Of a stretch of 38,166 nucleotides of DNA, positions 20,917-28,834 are shown piece after piece. This DNA comes from Streptomyces apricus (GTDB lineage: Bacteria > Actinomycetota > Actinomycetes > Streptomycetales > Streptomycetaceae), in the NCBI RefSeq assembly GCF_008369065.1, contig NZ_VDFC01000046.1, positions 839,939-878,104 of the forward strand. The letters run 5' to 3'. Within the stretch, counting starts at the first letter, position 1; each line of letters opens with the position of its first letter. The position numbers and the translations under genes are program-made. Under the pieces are notes generated by a model that searched no databases, had not been told where the DNA came from, and saw nothing but the letters and a program-made list of their open reading frames with translations.

Positions 20917-23913
20917 TCAGCCCGAGTAGAACAGTTCGTCCACGACCGCCCGCGCCCGCCGCGTCGTACGGCGGTAGTCGTCGAGCATGTCTCCCACGTG
21001 CCCGGGACCGTAGCCCAGGTAGCGGCCCACGGCCGCCAGCTCCCGGCCGTCGGACGGGAACGTGTCCCCGGCCCGCCCGCGCACGAGCATCACGGCGTTG
21101 CGCACCCGGGTCGCCAGGACCCACGCCTCGTCCAGGACGGACGCGTCCTCCTCGGAGACCAGCCCGGCCGCCAGCGCCGCCGCGAGCGCCTCGCGCGTAC
21201 GGGTGGTGCGCAGCCCCGGCTGCGCGGCCCCGTGCCGCAGCTGCATCAGCTGCACGGTCCACTCCACGTCGGACAGCCCGCCCCGGCCCAGCTTGGTGTG
21301 CAGCGTCGGGTCGGCGCCGCGGGGCATCCGCTCGGCCTCCATCCGCGCCTTCAGCCGCCGGATCTCCCGCACGGCATCGTCCCCGAGGCCATCCTCCGGG
21401 TACCGCAGCGGATCGGCGAGTTCGAGGAACATCGCCCCCAGCTCGGCGTCCCCCGCGACGACCTCGGCCCGCAGCAGCGCCTGCGACTCCCAGCCCAGCG
21501 ACCACCGGCGGTAGTAGGCCTCGTACGACTTCAGCGTCCGTACGAGCGGGCCGGACTTGCCCTCGGGCCGCAGGTCGGCGTCGATCAGCAGCGGCGGGTC
21601 GGCGCTGGGGATCTGCAGCAGCCGCCGCATCTCGGAGACGACGGTGTTGGCGGCGCGGGCGGCCTCCTCCTCGGCCACGCCCGCCCGGGGCTGGTGGACG
21701 AAGAGCACGTCGGCGTCGGAGCCGTAACCCATCTCGTGGCCGCCGAACCGGCCCATGCCGATGACGGTGAAGCGGGTGGGCAGTTCGTCGCCCCAGCCGT
21801 CCCGGACGACGGCCCGCAGGGTGCCGGCGAGCGTCGCCGCGGTGAGGTCCGAGATGGCGCCGCCGACGAGGTCCACCAGCGCGCCCGGGTCCGCGCCGGC
21901 GGGCGTCTCCTCGGTGCCGTACGAACCGAGAATGTCGATGGCGGCCGTGCGGAACAGCTCCCGCCGCCGTACGCCGCGCGCGGCGGTGACCGCGGCCTCG
22001 CCCGTGCCGGCCCGGCCCACCGCGGAGAGGATCTCCTGCTCCAGGTGGGCGCGGGTGCGGGAGACGAGCCCGCCGCCGCTGCCGTTGCCGAGCAGGGCCA
22101 CGGCCTCCGGCGCCCGCATCAGCAGGTCGGGCGCGAGCCGTCCGGCGGACAGCACCCGGGCGAGGTTCTCGGCGGCGGCCCCCTCGTCCCGCAGCAGCCG
22201 CAGGTACCAGGGGGTCTTGCCCAGCGCGTCGGAGACCTTGCGGAAGTTGAGCAGCCCGGCGTCGGGGTCGGCGGAGTCGGCGAACCAGCCCAGCAGGACG
22301 GGCAGCAGGGTCCGCTGGATGGCGGCCTTGCGGGAGACGCCGGAGGCCAGCGCCTCCAGGTGGCGCAGCGCGGCGGCGGGGTCCGCGTACCCGAGCGCGA
22401 CCAGCCGCTCGCGCGCGGCACCGGGGCTCAGCCGGGTCTCGCCGGGCGCGAGCTGGGCGACGGCGTCGAGCAGCGGCCGGTAGAAGAGCTTCTCGTGCAG
22501 CCGCCGTACGACGCCCGCGTGGCGCTTCCACTCGCGGTGCAGCGAGGCGACGGGGTCGTTGCGCAGGCCCAGCGAGCGCCCCAGCCGCCGCAGGTCCGCC
22601 TCGTCCTCGGGCACCAGGTGGGTGCGCCGCAGCCGGAAGAGCTGGATGCGGTGCTCCATGGACCGCAGGAACCGGTAGGCCTCGTCGAACTGCCCGGCGT
22701 CGACGCGGCCCACGTACCCGCCCGCGGCCAGCGCCTCCAGGGCGTCCAGCGTGGTGCGGCTGCGCAACGACGTGTCGACGCGGCCGTGCACCAGCTGCAG
22801 CAGCTGTACGGCGAACTCGACGTCCCGCAACCCGCCCGGCCCGAGCTTCAGTTCGCGCTCGACCTCGGCGGGCGGGATGTTCTCGACGACGCGCCGCCGC
22901 ATCTTCTGCACGTCGGCGACGAAGTTGTCGCGCTCGGCGACCTGCCACACGAGCGGGGACAGCGCGTCGACGTAGCTCTGGCCCAGCGCGACATCGCCCG
23001 CGACCGGCCGGGCCTTCAGCAGGGCCTGGAACTCCCAGGTCTTGGCCCACCGCTGGTAGTAGGCGAGGTGGCTGCTGAGCGTGCGCACGAGCGGGCCGTT
23101 GCGGCCCTCGGGGCGCAGGTTGGCGTCGACGGGCCAGATGGACCCCTCGACGGTGGTCTCGGAGCAGATGCGCATGAGGTGGGCGGCGAGCCGGGTGGCG
23201 GCCCGCACGGCCTTGTCCTCGTCGACCCCCTCGGCGGCCTCCCCGACGAAGATGACGTCGACGTCGGAGACGTAGTTCAGCTCGTGGCCGCCGCACTTGC
23301 CCATCGCGATCACCGCGAGCCGGCACATCGCGGCGTCCTCGGGGGCGGCGGCCCGCGCGATGGCGAGCGCCGCCCGCAGCGTGGCGGTCGCGAGGTCGGC
23401 CAGCTCCGCGGCGACCTGCGTGACATCGGTGGTCCCGCACACGTCACGGGCGGAGATGGACAGCAGGCACCGGCGGTAGGCGATCCGCAGCGACACCGGG
23501 TCGGCGGCCTCGGCGAGCCCGCGCTCGAACTCCTCGACCCCGGGGTGCAGGTCCCGCGGTTCGTACGTCACCAGGGACTGCCAGTCGAGCGGGTGGCGCG
23601 CGAGGTGGTCGCCGAACGCCGCGGAGGCGCCGAGCACCCCGAGCAGCCGGTCGCGCAGCGGCTTCGACGCGATCAGCGTGTCGAGCAGCTCGCGCCGCCC
23701 CGCGTCGTCCTGCTGCGCCTCGACGAGCCGGACGAGCCCGAGCAGCGCCAGGTCCGGGTCGGCGGTGGCACCGAGCGCGTCGAGCAGCACCGGGTCGTTC
23801 GTCACCGCCGCGAGCTCCGGGCTGTCGAGCAGCCGCTCGGCGGCCGACGGATCGGTGAACCCGTGCCGCAGCAGCCGCGAGAAGGTACTGCTCCTGCGCC
23901 CCGGCACCGTCAT
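20917..23913 (-). CDS. glnE: Bifunctional glutamine synthetase adenylyltransferase / deadenylase
   Basis: A 998-residue cytoplasmic regulator of nitrogen assimilation. It has two nucleotidyltransferase halves. The N-terminal deadenylylase domain carries MGKCGGHELNYVSDVDVIFV, and the C-terminal adenylyltransferase domain carries MGRFGGHEMGYGSDADVLFV. Each is followed by a helical domain with the family motif GGLRDVEFAVQLLQL or GGLSDVEWTVQLMQL. It adds AMP to, or removes AMP from, a tyrosine of the main glutamine synthetase GlnA, which is not in this window. Length is normal for actinobacteria. The ATG at 23913 has GGAGG at 5-nt spacing; a TTG at 23940 is rejected. It is divergent from the VOC gene. 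Confidence 0.95.
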   Translation of the reverse strand: MTVPGRRSSTFSRLLRHGFTDPSAAERLLDSPELAAVTNDPVLLDALGATADPDLALLGLVRLVEAQQDDAGRRELLDTLIASKPLRDRLLGVLGASAAFGDHLARHPLDWQSLVTYEPRDLHPGVEEFERGLAEAADPVSLRIAYRRCLLSISARDVCGTTDVTQVAAELADLATATLRAALAIARAAAPEDAAMCRLAVIAMGKCGGHELNYVSDVDVIFVGEAAEGVDEDKAVRAATRLAAHLMRICSETTVEGSIWPVDANLRPEGRNGPLVRTLSSHLAYYQRWAKTWEFQALLKARPVAGDVALGQSYVDALSPLVWQVAERDNFVADVQKMRRRVVENIPPAEVERELKLGPGGLRDVEFAVQLLQLVHGRVDTSLRSRTTLDALEALAAGGYVGRVDAGQFDEAYRFLRSMEHRIQLFRLRRTHLVPEDEADLRRLGRSLGLRNDPVASLHREWKRHAGVVRRLHEKLFYRPLLDAVAQLAPGETRLSPGAARERLVALGYADPAAALRHLEALASGVSRKAAIQRTLLPVLLGWFADSADPDAGLLNFRKVSDALGKTPWYLRLLRDEGAAAENLARVLSAGRLAPDLLMRAPEAVALLGNGSGGGLVSRTRAHLEQEILSAVGRAGTGEAAVTAARGVRRRELFRTAAIDILGSYGTEETPAGADPGALVDLVGGAISDLTAATLAGTLRAVVRDGWGDELPTRFTVIGMGRFGGHEMGYGSDADVLFVHQPRAGVAEEEAARAANTVVSEMRRLLQIPSADPPLLIDADLRPEGKSGPLVRTLKSYEAYYRRWSLGWESQALLRAEVVAGDAELGAMFLELADPLRYPEDGLGDDAVREIRRLKARMEAERMPRGADPTLHTKLGRGGLSDVEWTVQLMQLRHGAAQPGLRTTRTREALAAALAAGLVSEEDASVLDEAWVLATRVRNAVMLVRGRAGDTFPSDGRELAAVGRYLGYGPGHVGDMLDDYRRTTRRARAVVDELFYSG

Positions 23914-24077
23914 CGCGGCCTCCGCCTTCCCAGCGATCAAGGTCGTACGGCCTTGAGCCTAACCGGAGTACCGGGAGAAGCGCCCGGAGAGTCTTCGCCG
24001 ACTCGGTGGCGCCGGGGGACGTTTTCCGTTTCGGTGGGAGGGAGCCGTTCGCTTCCGTACGACGAAGGAGTCGTTCC

Positions 24078-24515
24078 ATGGACATGGCCCTCGAAGTGAT
24101 CATGCTGCCGGTCACCGACATCGACCGGGCGAAGGCCTTCTACCAGGACAAGCTGGGGTTCCACGTCGACCTCGACACGGAGGTGATGCCGGGTTCGCGC
24201 GTGGTGCAGCTGACGCCGCCCGGCTCGGGGTGTTCGATCGCGCTCGCCCAGGGCGTGCCGAGCCCGACGGGGACACCGCAGCCGGGCACGTACCACGGGC
24301 TGCAGCTGGTGGTCGCGGACGCCAAGACGGCGTACGAGGAACTGCGGGCGCGGGGCCTGGACGTCACCGAGCCCGTCCAGTACGCGCCGCAGGACGGCGG
24401 TACGTTCATGCACTTCACGGACCCGGACGGCAACGGCTGGGCCATCCAGGAGTACCGCGAACGCGCCGCGAAGCCGCTGCACCGGCTGATGGCGGAGCAG
24501 GCGGCGCAGCAGTAG
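24078..24515 (+). CDS. VOC (glyoxalase/dioxygenase fold) family protein
   Basis: A 145-residue cytoplasmic protein covering one vicinal-oxygen-chelate module pair. The N-terminal beta-alpha motif reads MLPVTDIDRAKAFYQDKLGF, the second module has GTYHGLQLVVADAKTAYEEL, and the C-terminal strand is FTDPDGNGWAIQEY, supplying a metal-ligand type Glu. Family members include glyoxalases, dioxygenases and antibiotic-binding proteins; nothing here fixes the substrate. The start is fixed by GAAGGAG 7 nt before the ATG. It is divergent from glnE across a 164-bp gap and ends at a terminator shared with the convergent gene at 24587-25552. Confidence 0.88.
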   Translation: MDMALEVIMLPVTDIDRAKAFYQDKLGFHVDLDTEVMPGSRVVQLTPPGSGCSIALAQGVPSPTGTPQPGTYHGLQLVVADAKTAYEELRARGLDVTEPVQYAPQDGGTFMHFTDPDGNGWAIQEYRERAAKPLHRLMAEQAAQQ

Positions 24516-24525
24516 CGGAGCGGTA

Positions 24526-24563
24526 CGGTCCTGCCCGATCCTGCGCCGGACCGGGCAGGACCG
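24526..24563. terminator. Bidirectional terminator
   Basis: CGGTCCTGCCCG (24526-24537) pairs perfectly with CGGGCAGGACCG (24552-24563), a 12-bp stem with a 14-nt loop in the 71-bp gap between convergent genes. Confidence 0.7.
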
Positions 24564-24586
24564 GCGGGTCTGGTCGGCGAGCCGGG

Positions 24587-25552
24587 TCAGGACGCCGTTC
24601 CGGCGGAGCGGCCGGGCCAGCGGGTGAAGCGGCGCATCCCGCGCCGCGCGGGCCTGAGCGGCTGGTCCTCGGGGGCGAGCGCCCCCGGACCGGCCGCCGG
24701 TGTCCGCCCCGCGCCCTGTGCCTGGCCGGGGGGCAGCGCCGGTGCCCCGGACGGCGCCTGCACGGACCGTCCGCCCTGTGCGAGCCGGCTCTGCACGGCC
24801 CGCGCCATGGCCTGGTGGGACGGTTCCAGCAGCAGTCCCCCGGCCGACAGCTGTTCCCACATCCGCAGCAGTTCCTGCCCGCGGGTGGCGATCTGCGCCT
24901 CGTCCTCCAGCCGCTGCCAGGCCGCCGTGGCGCGGGCCACGTCGGGCGCCGCCCGGTTCAGGTCGACGCGGCAGCGGATGCGGGCGACGGTCAGCGCGAG
25001 GGTGATGGAGAGCGTGTAGTCGCCGCGCAGGTACGCGAGGTACGCCTCGATCGCCCGGGCCTCCAGGGAGAGTTCGTCCTCGGCGCCCCTGCGCAGCGTG
25101 AGGTGCTCCCGCAGTGCGCTGGCGAGGACGAACGCCGCGTGCAGCTCCTCGCGCTGCGCGTGCTGGATGACCCGCTCGACCCGGGCGAGCGGCGGGAACG
25201 CGGCCTCCTCGGCGGCGGTGCGCTCGTGCCCGGGCGGCAGGTCGTCCTCGTCGGCGATGGTGCGGCTCGACCCGTCGGGGTAGACCCGCACGCGGGCCAC
25301 CTGCATCACGGTCCGGTCGATGACGGTGGCCGCCACCGGTGCGCCCAGGGTCCGGGCGAACATGGCGACGGCGTCGAGGATCGCCTCGTTCGGCGGCCGT
25401 TTCCCGCCCATCTGCAACAGGTGCCCGTTGACCACCGTCGACCCGTCCTCGGCCACGTAGGCGTCGAGGCGGACCAGCGGCGGCGCGCTGAGCACGGGCA
25501 GGTTCCCCTGCCCGCGGGGGACCGGCGAGTGGGACGACGACGAGTGCTGCAT
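24587..25552 (-). CDS. Unrecognised actinobacterial protein coupled to NlpC/P60 gene
   Basis: A 321-residue protein I cannot assign to a family. There is no signal peptide or membrane segment. The N-terminal 120 residues have mixed alpha/beta character (LVRLDAYVAEDGSTVVNGHL, AVMQ-type helices, VARVRVYPDGSSRTI). Residues about 130-240 are strongly helical, and the C-terminal 75 are Pro/Gly/Ala-rich and basic, probably disordered. The ATG at 25552 lies 4 nt after the stop of the NlpC/P60 gene, with only a weak GGAG upstream, so translation is probably coupled. An in-frame GTG at 25579 inside the upstream gene is possible. The pairing hints at a role linked to the cell wall; that is inference. 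Confidence 0.7.
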   Translation of the reverse strand: MQHSSSSHSPVPRGQGNLPVLSAPPLVRLDAYVAEDGSTVVNGHLLQMGGKRPPNEAILDAVAMFARTLGAPVAATVIDRTVMQVARVRVYPDGSSRTIADEDDLPPGHERTAAEEAAFPPLARVERVIQHAQREELHAAFVLASALREHLTLRRGAEDELSLEARAIEAYLAYLRGDYTLSITLALTVARIRCRVDLNRAAPDVARATAAWQRLEDEAQIATRGQELLRMWEQLSAGGLLLEPSHQAMARAVQSRLAQGGRSVQAPSGAPALPPGQAQGAGRTPAAGPGALAPEDQPLRPARRGMRRFTRWPGRSAGTAS

Positions 25553-25556
25553 CCGC

Positions 25557-26693
25557 TCAGGCTCCAGGTCGGACGACACCGAGGATGGACATGGAGGCGG
25601 CCGGTGCGACCGTGATCGTGCGTCCGGGCCGCGGGGCGTGGACGATCTTCCCGTTCCCGATGTACATGCCCACGTGGGTGGCGTCGTTGAAGTAGATGAT
25701 CAGGTCGCCGGGCTTCGCGGAGGACAGGCTCACCCGGGTCAGCCCCGCCCACTGCGCCTGCGAGGTACGGGGGATGGGGTGGCCGGCGCGCGCCCAGGCC
25801 ACGGAGGTGAGTCCCGAGCAGTCGTACGCCGACGGGCCGACGGCGCCCCAGCCGTACGGCTTGCCGATCTGCGCCATGGCGAAGTCGACCGCCTTGGCGG
25901 CCGCGCCGGTCGCCGGCGACCCGCCGCCGAGCGAGCCGCCGTTCCCGGCGCCACCGCCGCCTCCGCCCCCGCTGCCGCCGGAGCCGCCCGAACCGCCGCC
26001 GGTGGAGGTGCCGCCGCCGGAGGAGGCCCACTGGGCCTCGGCCTCCTTGGCCTTGTCCCTCTCCAACTGGGCGAGCCTGCGGGCCTCGTCCGCCTTCAGC
26101 CCGGCCTCGACCTGCTCGGCCTCGGCGATCTTGCCCTCGATCTTCTTCTTCGCCTCGGCCTTGTCCGCGCGGCTGTCGCGGAGCTTGCGCAGCTCCTTCT
26201 CGGCGCTGTCGGTCTGCCGGTCCAGTTTCGCGCGGGCCGCCTTCTGGGTCTCGGCGACGTTGACCAGGCTGCGCAGTGCCTGCCGGGCCTGGGACGCCTC
26301 GTTCAGCGCCTGGTCGGGGTGCTCGCCGAGCAGCAACTGGACGCCGGTGGCGGCGAGGTCGCCGCCGCGGTACTGGGTACGGGCGGCGGCGCCCGACAGC
26401 TTCTGGAGCTCGTCCACCTTGGTCTCGGACCGGGCCAGGTCCTTGCGGAGGCTCTTGAGCCGCTTCTCCTGCTTGGTGGCCTTCTCGTTGGCGGCGTTGT
26501 ACGCCTCGGTGGCCACCTCCGCGGTGCGGTAGAGGCCTTCCAGTTGGGCGTGGATCTCCTCGATGGACCCGCCCCGTGGGTCGGGTTCGCCCGGAGCCGC
26601 GTAACTCGGCGCCGACATCAGGGAGATGGCGAGGACAAGGGTCGTTATGGTGGCGGGGCTCCGCAGCCGTCTGCCGCCGGTCGACACGTTCAT
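25557..26693 (-). CDS. Secreted NlpC/P60 peptidoglycan endopeptidase with coiled coil
   Basis: A 378-residue exported cell-wall hydrolase. The signal peptide (GGRRLRSP, hydrophobic core, PSYA-APG) is followed by a long coiled coil of about residues 40-205 (Ala/Lys/Glu/Arg heptads). A Gly/Ser linker of about 35 residues leads to the C-terminal NlpC/P60 domain. The catalytic Cys is in SAYDCSGLTSVAW and the His in ATHVGMYIGNGKIVH. Such enzymes cut stem-peptide bonds; the coiled coil is the typical self-regulating or partner-binding module of RipA/PcsB-like hydrolases. The ATG at 26693 has only a weak GAG/GAAG site, so the exact start is less certain. The downstream gene is coupled. Confidence 0.9.
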   Translation of the reverse strand: MNVSTGGRRLRSPATITTLVLAISLMSAPSYAAPGEPDPRGGSIEEIHAQLEGLYRTAEVATEAYNAANEKATKQEKRLKSLRKDLARSETKVDELQKLSGAAARTQYRGGDLAATGVQLLLGEHPDQALNEASQARQALRSLVNVAETQKAARAKLDRQTDSAEKELRKLRDSRADKAEAKKKIEGKIAEAEQVEAGLKADEARRLAQLERDKAKEAEAQWASSGGGTSTGGGSGGSGGSGGGGGGGAGNGGSLGGGSPATGAAAKAVDFAMAQIGKPYGWGAVGPSAYDCSGLTSVAWARAGHPIPRTSQAQWAGLTRVSLSSAKPGDLIIYFNDATHVGMYIGNGKIVHAPRPGRTITVAPAASMSILGVVRPGA

Positions 26694-27058
26694 CAGCTTC
26701 ACTCTCAGAGGTCGCGTGCAGGCGGCTCGGGCGGGACGTGGTGCCCGCCGCGGTGGCCACCACGGTTCATCCGGTGGGCCGTTCAAGCCTCGAACACACT
26801 ACCTTCCCCCGTACCCCTGCCCCCTATGTCGCCCCACCCGCACCGTCCGCCATCCCGACCCCTCCGTCGACCCACACCCACCAACTCCGCCACGCCACCC
26901 ATGGTCACGGAGGGTTATCGGTACGGTCCATGGGGTGAACCCGTACGCCGGGTCCGCGTACGGGTGGACGACAGCGCGCGCCGTACAGCCTGCGTCCACG
27001 ACCGCCCGAGCGCCCTCAGGGTGCAGGCCACCCGCCACCAAAAGATGCAAAGAAAACC
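26694..27058. other. Intergenic region between NlpC/P60 and ArsR genes
   Basis: A 365-bp gene-free divergent spacer. On the minus strand TAGTGT (26806-26811) is a plausible -10 for the hydrolase, giving a leader of about 105 nt that contains GTGGTG/CACCAC pairing. Positions 26810-26910 are strikingly C-rich on the plus strand. At 26939-26965 there is a perfect 10-bp inverted repeat, ACCCGTACGC / GCGTACGGGT, with a 7-nt loop. I see no convincing ydaO-type riboswitch core. Confidence 0.5.
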
Positions 27059-27087
27059 TTGCAACGCATCCTTTGCAAGCTTACCTT
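27059..27087 (+). promoter_or_regulatory. Leaderless promoter of the ArsR gene with overlapping operator repeats
   Basis: TTGCAA (27059-27064), a 17-bp spacer and TACCTT (27082-27087), then 7 bp to the ATG at 27095. This is a well-spaced promoter for a leaderless transcript. GCAAAG (27047-27052) and CTTTGC (27071-27076) form an inverted pair around the -35 box, a good autoregulatory operator. Confidence 0.6.
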
Positions 27088-27094
27088 TGTACGC

Positions 27095-27679
27095 ATGCCC
27101 GAGCCTCAGGATCCAGAAGTCCGCAATCTCGACGCCCGTTCCCTGCGCGGGCTCGCGCACCCCCTGCGCATGCAGTTGCTGGACGCCCTGCGCTTCGGCG
27201 GTCCGGCCACCGCTTCCCAACTCGCCGGGCAGCTCGGCGAGTCGAGCGGGGCCACCAGCTACCACCTGCGCCAGCTCGCGGCCCACGGCTTCATCGAGGA
27301 CGCCCCCGAGCGGGGCAAGGGGCGGGAGCGGTGGTGGAAGGCGGTCCACAAGGGCCTGCGCTTCGACGACGCGCTGTTCACGGACGCCGCTCCCGACGTA
27401 CGCGGGGCCGCCGACACGTACCTCCACGAGGTCGCTACCGCCCAGACCCGGGACCTGTCGACCTGGCTCGGCAACCGCCAGTCGTGGCCGGAGGAGTGGA
27501 ACCGCACCTGGGACATGAGCAGCGCGACCCTGCGGCTGACGCCGGAACTGACCCGGGAGCTCGTCGAGAAGATGCACGCCCTCGTCGACACCTACCGCGA
27601 CCGGGCCGCCGGCGAGGACGAGGCCGACACCGCCCAAGTACGCATCCAGACCCGCGCGTTCCCTCTCACCACGGAATGA
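27095..27679 (+). CDS. ArsR-type winged-helix regulator
   Basis: A 194-residue regulator. Residues about 15-95 are the winged helix: LRGLAHPLRMQLLDALRFGG, then TASQLAGQLGESSGATSYHL as the HTH and ERGKGRERWWKAV as the wing. The helical C-terminal half has no recognisable metal-binding Cys pair, so arsenic sensing is unlikely; this HTH_20-type group usually controls a neighbouring transporter or stress gene. The ATG at 27095 lies 7 bp after a -10 box and has no ribosome site, so it is probably leaderless. The stop overlaps the start of the next small ORF (ATGA). Confidence 0.88.
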   Translation: MPEPQDPEVRNLDARSLRGLAHPLRMQLLDALRFGGPATASQLAGQLGESSGATSYHLRQLAAHGFIEDAPERGKGRERWWKAVHKGLRFDDALFTDAAPDVRGAADTYLHEVATAQTRDLSTWLGNRQSWPEEWNRTWDMSSATLRLTPELTRELVEKMHALVDTYRDRAAGEDEADTAQVRIQTRAFPLTTE

Positions 27680-27882
27680 AAGGCCGCAGCCCGATGCACC
27701 CTGAGACCTCCCTCGCCCTGCACCACGCCCGCGCCGCCGAACTCCGCGCCGAGGCCGACGCGTACCGGCTCGCCGCCTCGGCCCGGCCCCGCCGGGACCT
27801 CCGCACCCGCCTGGGCTGGACCCTCGTGGAGATAGGCCTGCGACTGACGACGACACCCGGCCCGGCGACCGCCGTTTGCTGA
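27676..27882 (+). CDS. Small hypothetical protein coupled to ArsR gene
   Basis: A 68-residue ORF whose ATG at 27676 overlaps the TGA of the ArsR gene. An alternative ATG at 27694 has AAAGG upstream and would give 62 residues. The product is helical and Ala/Arg-rich (LALHHARAAELRAEADAYRL), with the tail GWTLVEIGLRL. I do not recognise it beyond a feeling that similar short proteins follow such regulators in other Streptomyces. The overlap argues that it is translated. Confidence 0.6.
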   Translation: MKGRSPMHPETSLALHHARAAELRAEADAYRLAASARPRRDLRTRLGWTLVEIGLRLTTTPGPATAVC

Positions 27883-27894
27883 CGCCGGGCTGGC

Positions 27895-27907
27895 TAGGGT
27901 GGCGGCC
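27895..27907 (+). promoter_or_regulatory. Candidate leaderless promoter of the aph-like gene
   Basis: TAGGGT at 27895-27900 is a -10-like box, 7 bp before the ATG at 27908. No ribosome site is present and the best -35 (TTGCTG at 27876) is too close. The same TAGGGT box occurs before the TetR gene. Confidence 0.35.
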
Positions 27908-28729
27908 ATGAGTGAGCGCCCCGGAACCCGGACCCTGTCGCCGGTGCTGTGCGGCGTGGACGACGGCGGCTGGGCGCCCGTCACCGCGGGCGAGTCGGGA
28001 GCGGCTGTCTTCCGCAGCGCGGACGCCACCCGGTACGCCAAGTGCGTGCCCGCCGCGGACGCGGCCGGCCTGGCGGCCGAGCGCGACCGGAGCGCCTGGC
28101 TGAGCGATCAGGGTGTGCCCGGTCCCCGGGTGCTCGACTGGCGGTCCGGGGACGCCGGCGCCTGTCTGGTGACGAGTGCCGTCTCCGGCGTACCGGCCGA
28201 TCAGGTGTCCGCCGAAGACCTGCGGGCCGCCTGGGAACGCATCGCGGACGCGGTCCGCCGCCTGCACGGGACGTCCGTGGCCCGGTGCCCCTTCCGCCGG
28301 GGCCTGGACGCCATGGTCGCCACGGCACGCGACGTCGTGGCGCGCGACGCCGTCAACCCGGAGTTCCTCCCCGTCGACCAACAGCACATCCCCGCCGCGG
28401 AGTTGCTGGACCGCCTCACCCCGCAGCTCCCACGGCGACGGGAGCAGGAAGTCGCCGACACGGTCGTCTGCCACGGGGACCTGTGTCTGCCCAACATCGT
28501 GCTCGATCCGCACACCCTGGACGTGTCGGGCTTCATCGACCTGGGCCGCCTGGGACCGGCCGACCGCTACGCCGACCTGGCGCTGCTGCTCACCAACGCA
28601 CGGGAGACGTGGCGGGACGAGGAGCAGGCTGAGGAGGCGGACAGGTCCTTCGCCGAGCGGTACGGCATCACCCTCGACCACGACCGCCTGCGCTTCTACC
28701 TCCACCTGGACCCGCTCACCTGGGGCTGA
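27908..28729 (+). CDS. Aminoglycoside phosphotransferase, APH(3'')-like
   Basis: A 273-residue cytoplasmic kinase-fold protein. The N-lobe has GAAVFRSADATRYAKCV, where the Lys is the ATP-binding candidate. The catalytic loop is VVCHGDLCLPNIVLD (HGD, catalytic Asp) and the metal-binding motif is GFIDLGRLGPADRYADLALL. The C-terminus LRFYLHLDPLTWG and the overall length closely resemble, from memory, the streptomycin 3''-kinase of S. griseus. It could therefore phosphorylate streptomycin-type aminoglycosides, or be a housekeeping paralogue. No streptomycin pathway genes are present here. The ATG at 27908 is probably leaderless; a GTG at 27899 is unlikely. Confidence 0.85.
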   Translation: MSERPGTRTLSPVLCGVDDGGWAPVTAGESGAAVFRSADATRYAKCVPAADAAGLAAERDRSAWLSDQGVPGPRVLDWRSGDAGACLVTSAVSGVPADQVSAEDLRAAWERIADAVRRLHGTSVARCPFRRGLDAMVATARDVVARDAVNPEFLPVDQQHIPAAELLDRLTPQLPRRREQEVADTVVCHGDLCLPNIVLDPHTLDVSGFIDLGRLGPADRYADLALLLTNARETWRDEEQAEEADRSFAERYGITLDHDRLRFYLHLDPLTWG

Positions 28730-28834
28730 CCGACTCCCGGGGACCAGGGGCCCGCCCGGCTCCGGCCCGGCGACACGAACGCCTGCCGGTACCCGGGTGC
28801 CCGGCGCCGCCCACCCGCCGCGAGGCGCCCCCGC

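Noticed and set aside
20998..24099. A 1,033-codon plus-strand open frame opposite glnE
   Set aside because: It is a shadow of glnE, repetitive Gly/Val/Arg composition with no motif.
26694..26830. ydaO-type (c-di-AMP) riboswitch before the NlpC/P60 gene
   Set aside because: Considered because such riboswitches precede cell-wall hydrolases in actinobacteria, but the leader is short and the conserved core was not found.
27044..27077. TTGCA motifs before the ArsR gene as MalR operators
   Set aside because: They share a half-site with the mal operators, but they are arranged around the ArsR promoter, far from sugar genes. Autoregulation by ArsR is the simpler reading.
26915..28705. A 596-codon minus-strand open frame across the ArsR and aph-like genes
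   Set aside because: It spans two well-supported genes on the other strand and has no recognisable domain.
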